Positions 62,431 to 64,000 of a DNA stretch of 64,000 bases are shown here, piece by piece (the first letter of the stretch is position 1; every line of letters begins with the position of its first letter). Below the pieces are notes generated by a model that saw nothing but the letters and a program-made list of their open reading frames with translations, did not search any database and was not told the DNA's origin. A program made the translations under genes and the position numbers. The DNA is from Leptospira sp. WS92.C1 (GTDB lineage: Bacteria > Spirochaetota > Leptospiria > Leptospirales > Leptospiraceae), in assembly GCF_040833975.1 (NCBI RefSeq), contig NZ_CP162130.1, positions 2,118,501 through 2,182,500 of the forward strand. Reading direction: 5' to 3'.

Positions 62431-62674
62431 AATCTTATATAAAACGGTTCGATTTTTATTCGGCATTTTTATAGGAATCGTATTCCATTTTTGCGCTCAG
62501 ACGATCCATATTCGATTGCCGGATGGGATCGAAGTTGAACAAGGACAATCCAAAAGAAAATTTGGATCCGAATCCGTATTTTATAAAAGATTAGAGCAGA
62601 ATTCTCTTCCAATGTCGTACAAATTGGATTTCCCTTTATTATACTGTTCCATCCGATCCCGGTTTTATTCTTGA
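62423..62674 (+). CDS. Short membrane-start ORF, possibly truncated
   Basis: 83 residues, not recognised. It has a hydrophobic start (about 9-24, [16 protein letters not shown]) that could be a signal peptide or loose lipobox (FHFC). The frame stops at 62674, but the next forward frame stays open from about 62595 to 62753, coding a protein-like stretch ([17 protein letters not shown]). A frameshifted longer gene is therefore possible. It lies directly before the IS256-type element and may have been damaged there. Overlap with ychF argues it is genuinely translated. Confidence 0.4.
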   Translation: MDKILYKTVRFLFGIFIGIVFHFCAQTIHIRLPDGIEVEQGQSKRKFGSESVFYKRLEQNSLPMSYKLDFPLLYCSIRSRFYS

Positions 62675-62749
62675 AGCCGATTCTTTCAGATTACTAATTT
62701 TTCCATCCTCAATCTCTTTGTATGATAACGTCCTCAATCTTTCGCACAT

Positions 62750-64000
62750 TTAAGAATCAAAGAGAAGGCTCTCCTTGCCGATTGAGTTTGTAATGAGCAA
62801 ATTCAAGAAAAAGGAGAACCCCCCAATGAGGGCAGAAGAAGAAAAAGCACACTTGAAAGTAATCCAAGTGGATGAGACCCAGCTCAAGAAAGACTTGAGC
62901 GAACTCGTAAGAGGTTCAGTGGAAGAAACGCTGAACGCTCTCTTAGATGAGGAAGCGGATAAACTCTGCAAAGCCTCGAGGTATGAGAGAAGCCCGGATC
63001 GAGTAGATACAAGAGCGGGTTCGTATAATAGAAACTTCGAAACAAAAGCGGGAAAAGTAAAGTTAAAAGTTCCCAAACTAAGAACAATTCCGTTTGAGTC
63101 GGCGATCATCGATCGATACAAGCGACGGGAGAGTTCGGTAGAAGAAGCTCTCATGGAGATGTATCTCGCGGGAGTTTCAGTTCGGAGAGTCGAGGACATT
63201 ACCGAAAGCCTCTGGGGAACCAAGGTCTCACCTTCAACGATCAGCAAACTCAACCAAAAAGTTTTTGTTCAAATCGACGAATGGAGAATCCGTCCGCTTA
63301 CTGACGAATATCCTTACGTTTACCTGGACGGACTTTACTTGAAGAAGTCTTGGGGTGGAGAAGTTCGTAACGTAGCGATTCTCGTAGCCATAGGGGTTAA
63401 TTCAGAAGGTTACAGAGAAGTTCTTGGTTCGATGGAAGGAGCCAGAGAAGACAAAGAGAGTTGGCAAGCGTTCCTAAAACATCTTAAGGACCGGGGACTC
63501 AGAGGAGTGAACTTAATTATCTCAGACAAATGTTTAGGCTTAGTGGAATCGATTCCTTACTTCTTTCCAGAATCGAAATGGCAGAGGTGTATCGTTCATT
63601 TCTACAGGAATGTATTTGGAAAGGCTCCAAGAAGTTCCTTTAAAGTGATTTCACAAATGTTGAAAGCGATTCATTCTCAGGAAAACAAAGAAGAAGCTTT
63701 GAAGAAAGCCAACTTTGTCGCCGAGCGCTTGACTGAAATGAAATTGAAGGAAGCAGCTAAAGTCATCTCCGATGGAATCGAAGAAACTCTCTCTTATATG
63801 GATTTTCCTTCCGAGCATTGGAGAAAGATCCGAACCAACAATCCATTAGAAAGAATCATCAAAGAGATCAAGAGAAGAACAAAAGTCGTAGGAGCCTTTC
63901 CTGATGGGAAGTCCGCTCTCATGTTAGCCACTGCTCGCCTCAGGCATGTTGCATCAACTAAGTGGGGAACAAAAAAGTATGTTGACATGGAGAAGTTAAA
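62750..64000 (+). mobile_element. IS256-family insertion sequence, right end outside the window
   Basis: Defined by its transposase (next entry). The left terminal repeat must lie between the end of the small ORF and the transposase start; AGAGAAGGCTCTCC near 62760 is a self-complementary candidate within it but cannot be confirmed without the right end. The left coordinate is therefore approximate. No target duplication can be tested. Confidence 0.75.
62826..64000 (+). CDS. IS256-family (mutator-type) transposase, 3' end cut by the window
   Basis: Cuts and joins the element's ends. The frame from ATG 62826, with AAGGAG 9 bp upstream (62811-62816), is open to the last base: 391 residues, nearly full family length (about 400). 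DDE catalytic residues: Asp168 (YVYLDGLYL), Asp234 (IISDKCLGL) and Glu342 (NPLERII). The family's C-x2-H after the second Asp is present (Cys255, His258). The motif at Asp234 reads SDK where SDG is usual. No frameshift or stop is seen, so this copy could be active. Confidence 0.92.
   Translation, partial: MRAEEEKAHLKVIQVDETQLKKDLSELVRGSVEETLNALLDEEADKLCKASRYERSPDRVDTRAGSYNRNFETKAGKVKLKVPKLRTIPFESAIIDRYKRRESSVEEALMEMYLAGVSVRRVEDITESLWGTKVSPSTISKLNQKVFVQIDEWRIRPLTDEYPYVYLDGLYLKKSWGGEVRNVAILVAIGVNSEGYREVLGSMEGAREDKESWQAFLKHLKDRGLRGVNLIISDKCLGLVESIPYFFPESKWQRCIVHFYRNVFGKAPRSSFKVISQMLKAIHSQENKEEALKKANFVAERLTEMKLKEAAKVISDGIEETLSYMDFPSEHWRKIRTNNPLERIIKEIKRRTKVVGAFPDGKSALMLATARLRHVASTKWGTKKYVDMEKL

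Overview
The window is a gene-dense stretch of chromosome from a spirochaete, almost certainly a pathogenic Leptospira. The grounds are a citramalate synthase of the Leptospira type, an LPS-bearing diderm gene set (kdsA, lptCAB) beside a B12-dependent ribonucleotide reductase, a complete type II secretion operon with a GspN, frequent TTG/GTG starts, loose spirochaetal lipoboxes and moderately AT-rich DNA. The IS256-type transposase and one decayed gene would suit an IS-rich species such as L. borgpetersenii, L. santarosai or L. weilii, but species rank is inference.

Region 1 (1-20.5 kb) reads rightwards with almost no gaps: kdsA, lptC, lptA, lptB, rpoN, hprK, HPr, an NtrY/NtrX two-component pair, a degenerate uracil-DNA-glycosylase-fold protein, priA, fmt, a PASTA protein and rpe. 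After a possible promoter comes rpsP-khpA-rimM-trmD-rplS-rnhB, then a FliK-C-like protein, a FlhB C-terminal homologue, a degenerate HD-GYP protein, yraN and a 65-residue protein. The first block resembles the proteobacterial lpt-rpoN locus and the second the Bacillus rpsP-ylqC...rnhB-ylqG-ylqH locus. comM faces this run.

Region 2 (22.2-35.7 kb) is a type II secretion operon: a small lipoprotein, a LysM/M23 peptidase, then gspC-D-E-F-G-H-I-J-K-L-M-N. gspD holds a C9 tract and gspL a G9 tract, both in frame. No prepilin peptidase (gspO) is present here. A broken gene follows (frameshift plus in-frame stop), then leftward nrdJ with a strong terminator.

Region 3 (40.5-53.6 kb) holds tRNA-Asn, xseB-xseA, an AI-2E-family permease, an exported protein, a DedA protein, an App1-like (DUF2183) protein, then smr-cimA-pth and xerC-hslV-hslU (an order also known from Bacillus), and a lipoprotein sugar dehydrogenase.

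Region 4 (53.6-64 kb) opens with an intergenic stretch carrying an inverted repeat and two copies of a roughly 67-bp hairpin repeat, with a third diverged copy near 44.95 kb. It continues with a GHKL-like protein, a stand-alone lipoyl domain, a metallophosphoesterase, Mrp, a UVR-motif protein, ubiX-ubiA, a di-iron four-helix protein, a Lys/Ser-rich exported protein, ychF, a small possibly truncated ORF, and an IS256-family transposase running off the end. I see no CRISPR array, rRNA, toxin-antitoxin pair or prophage. The least explained items are the UDG-fold protein, the FliK/FlhB-like pair, the di-iron protein and the homopolymer tracts in the secretion operon.
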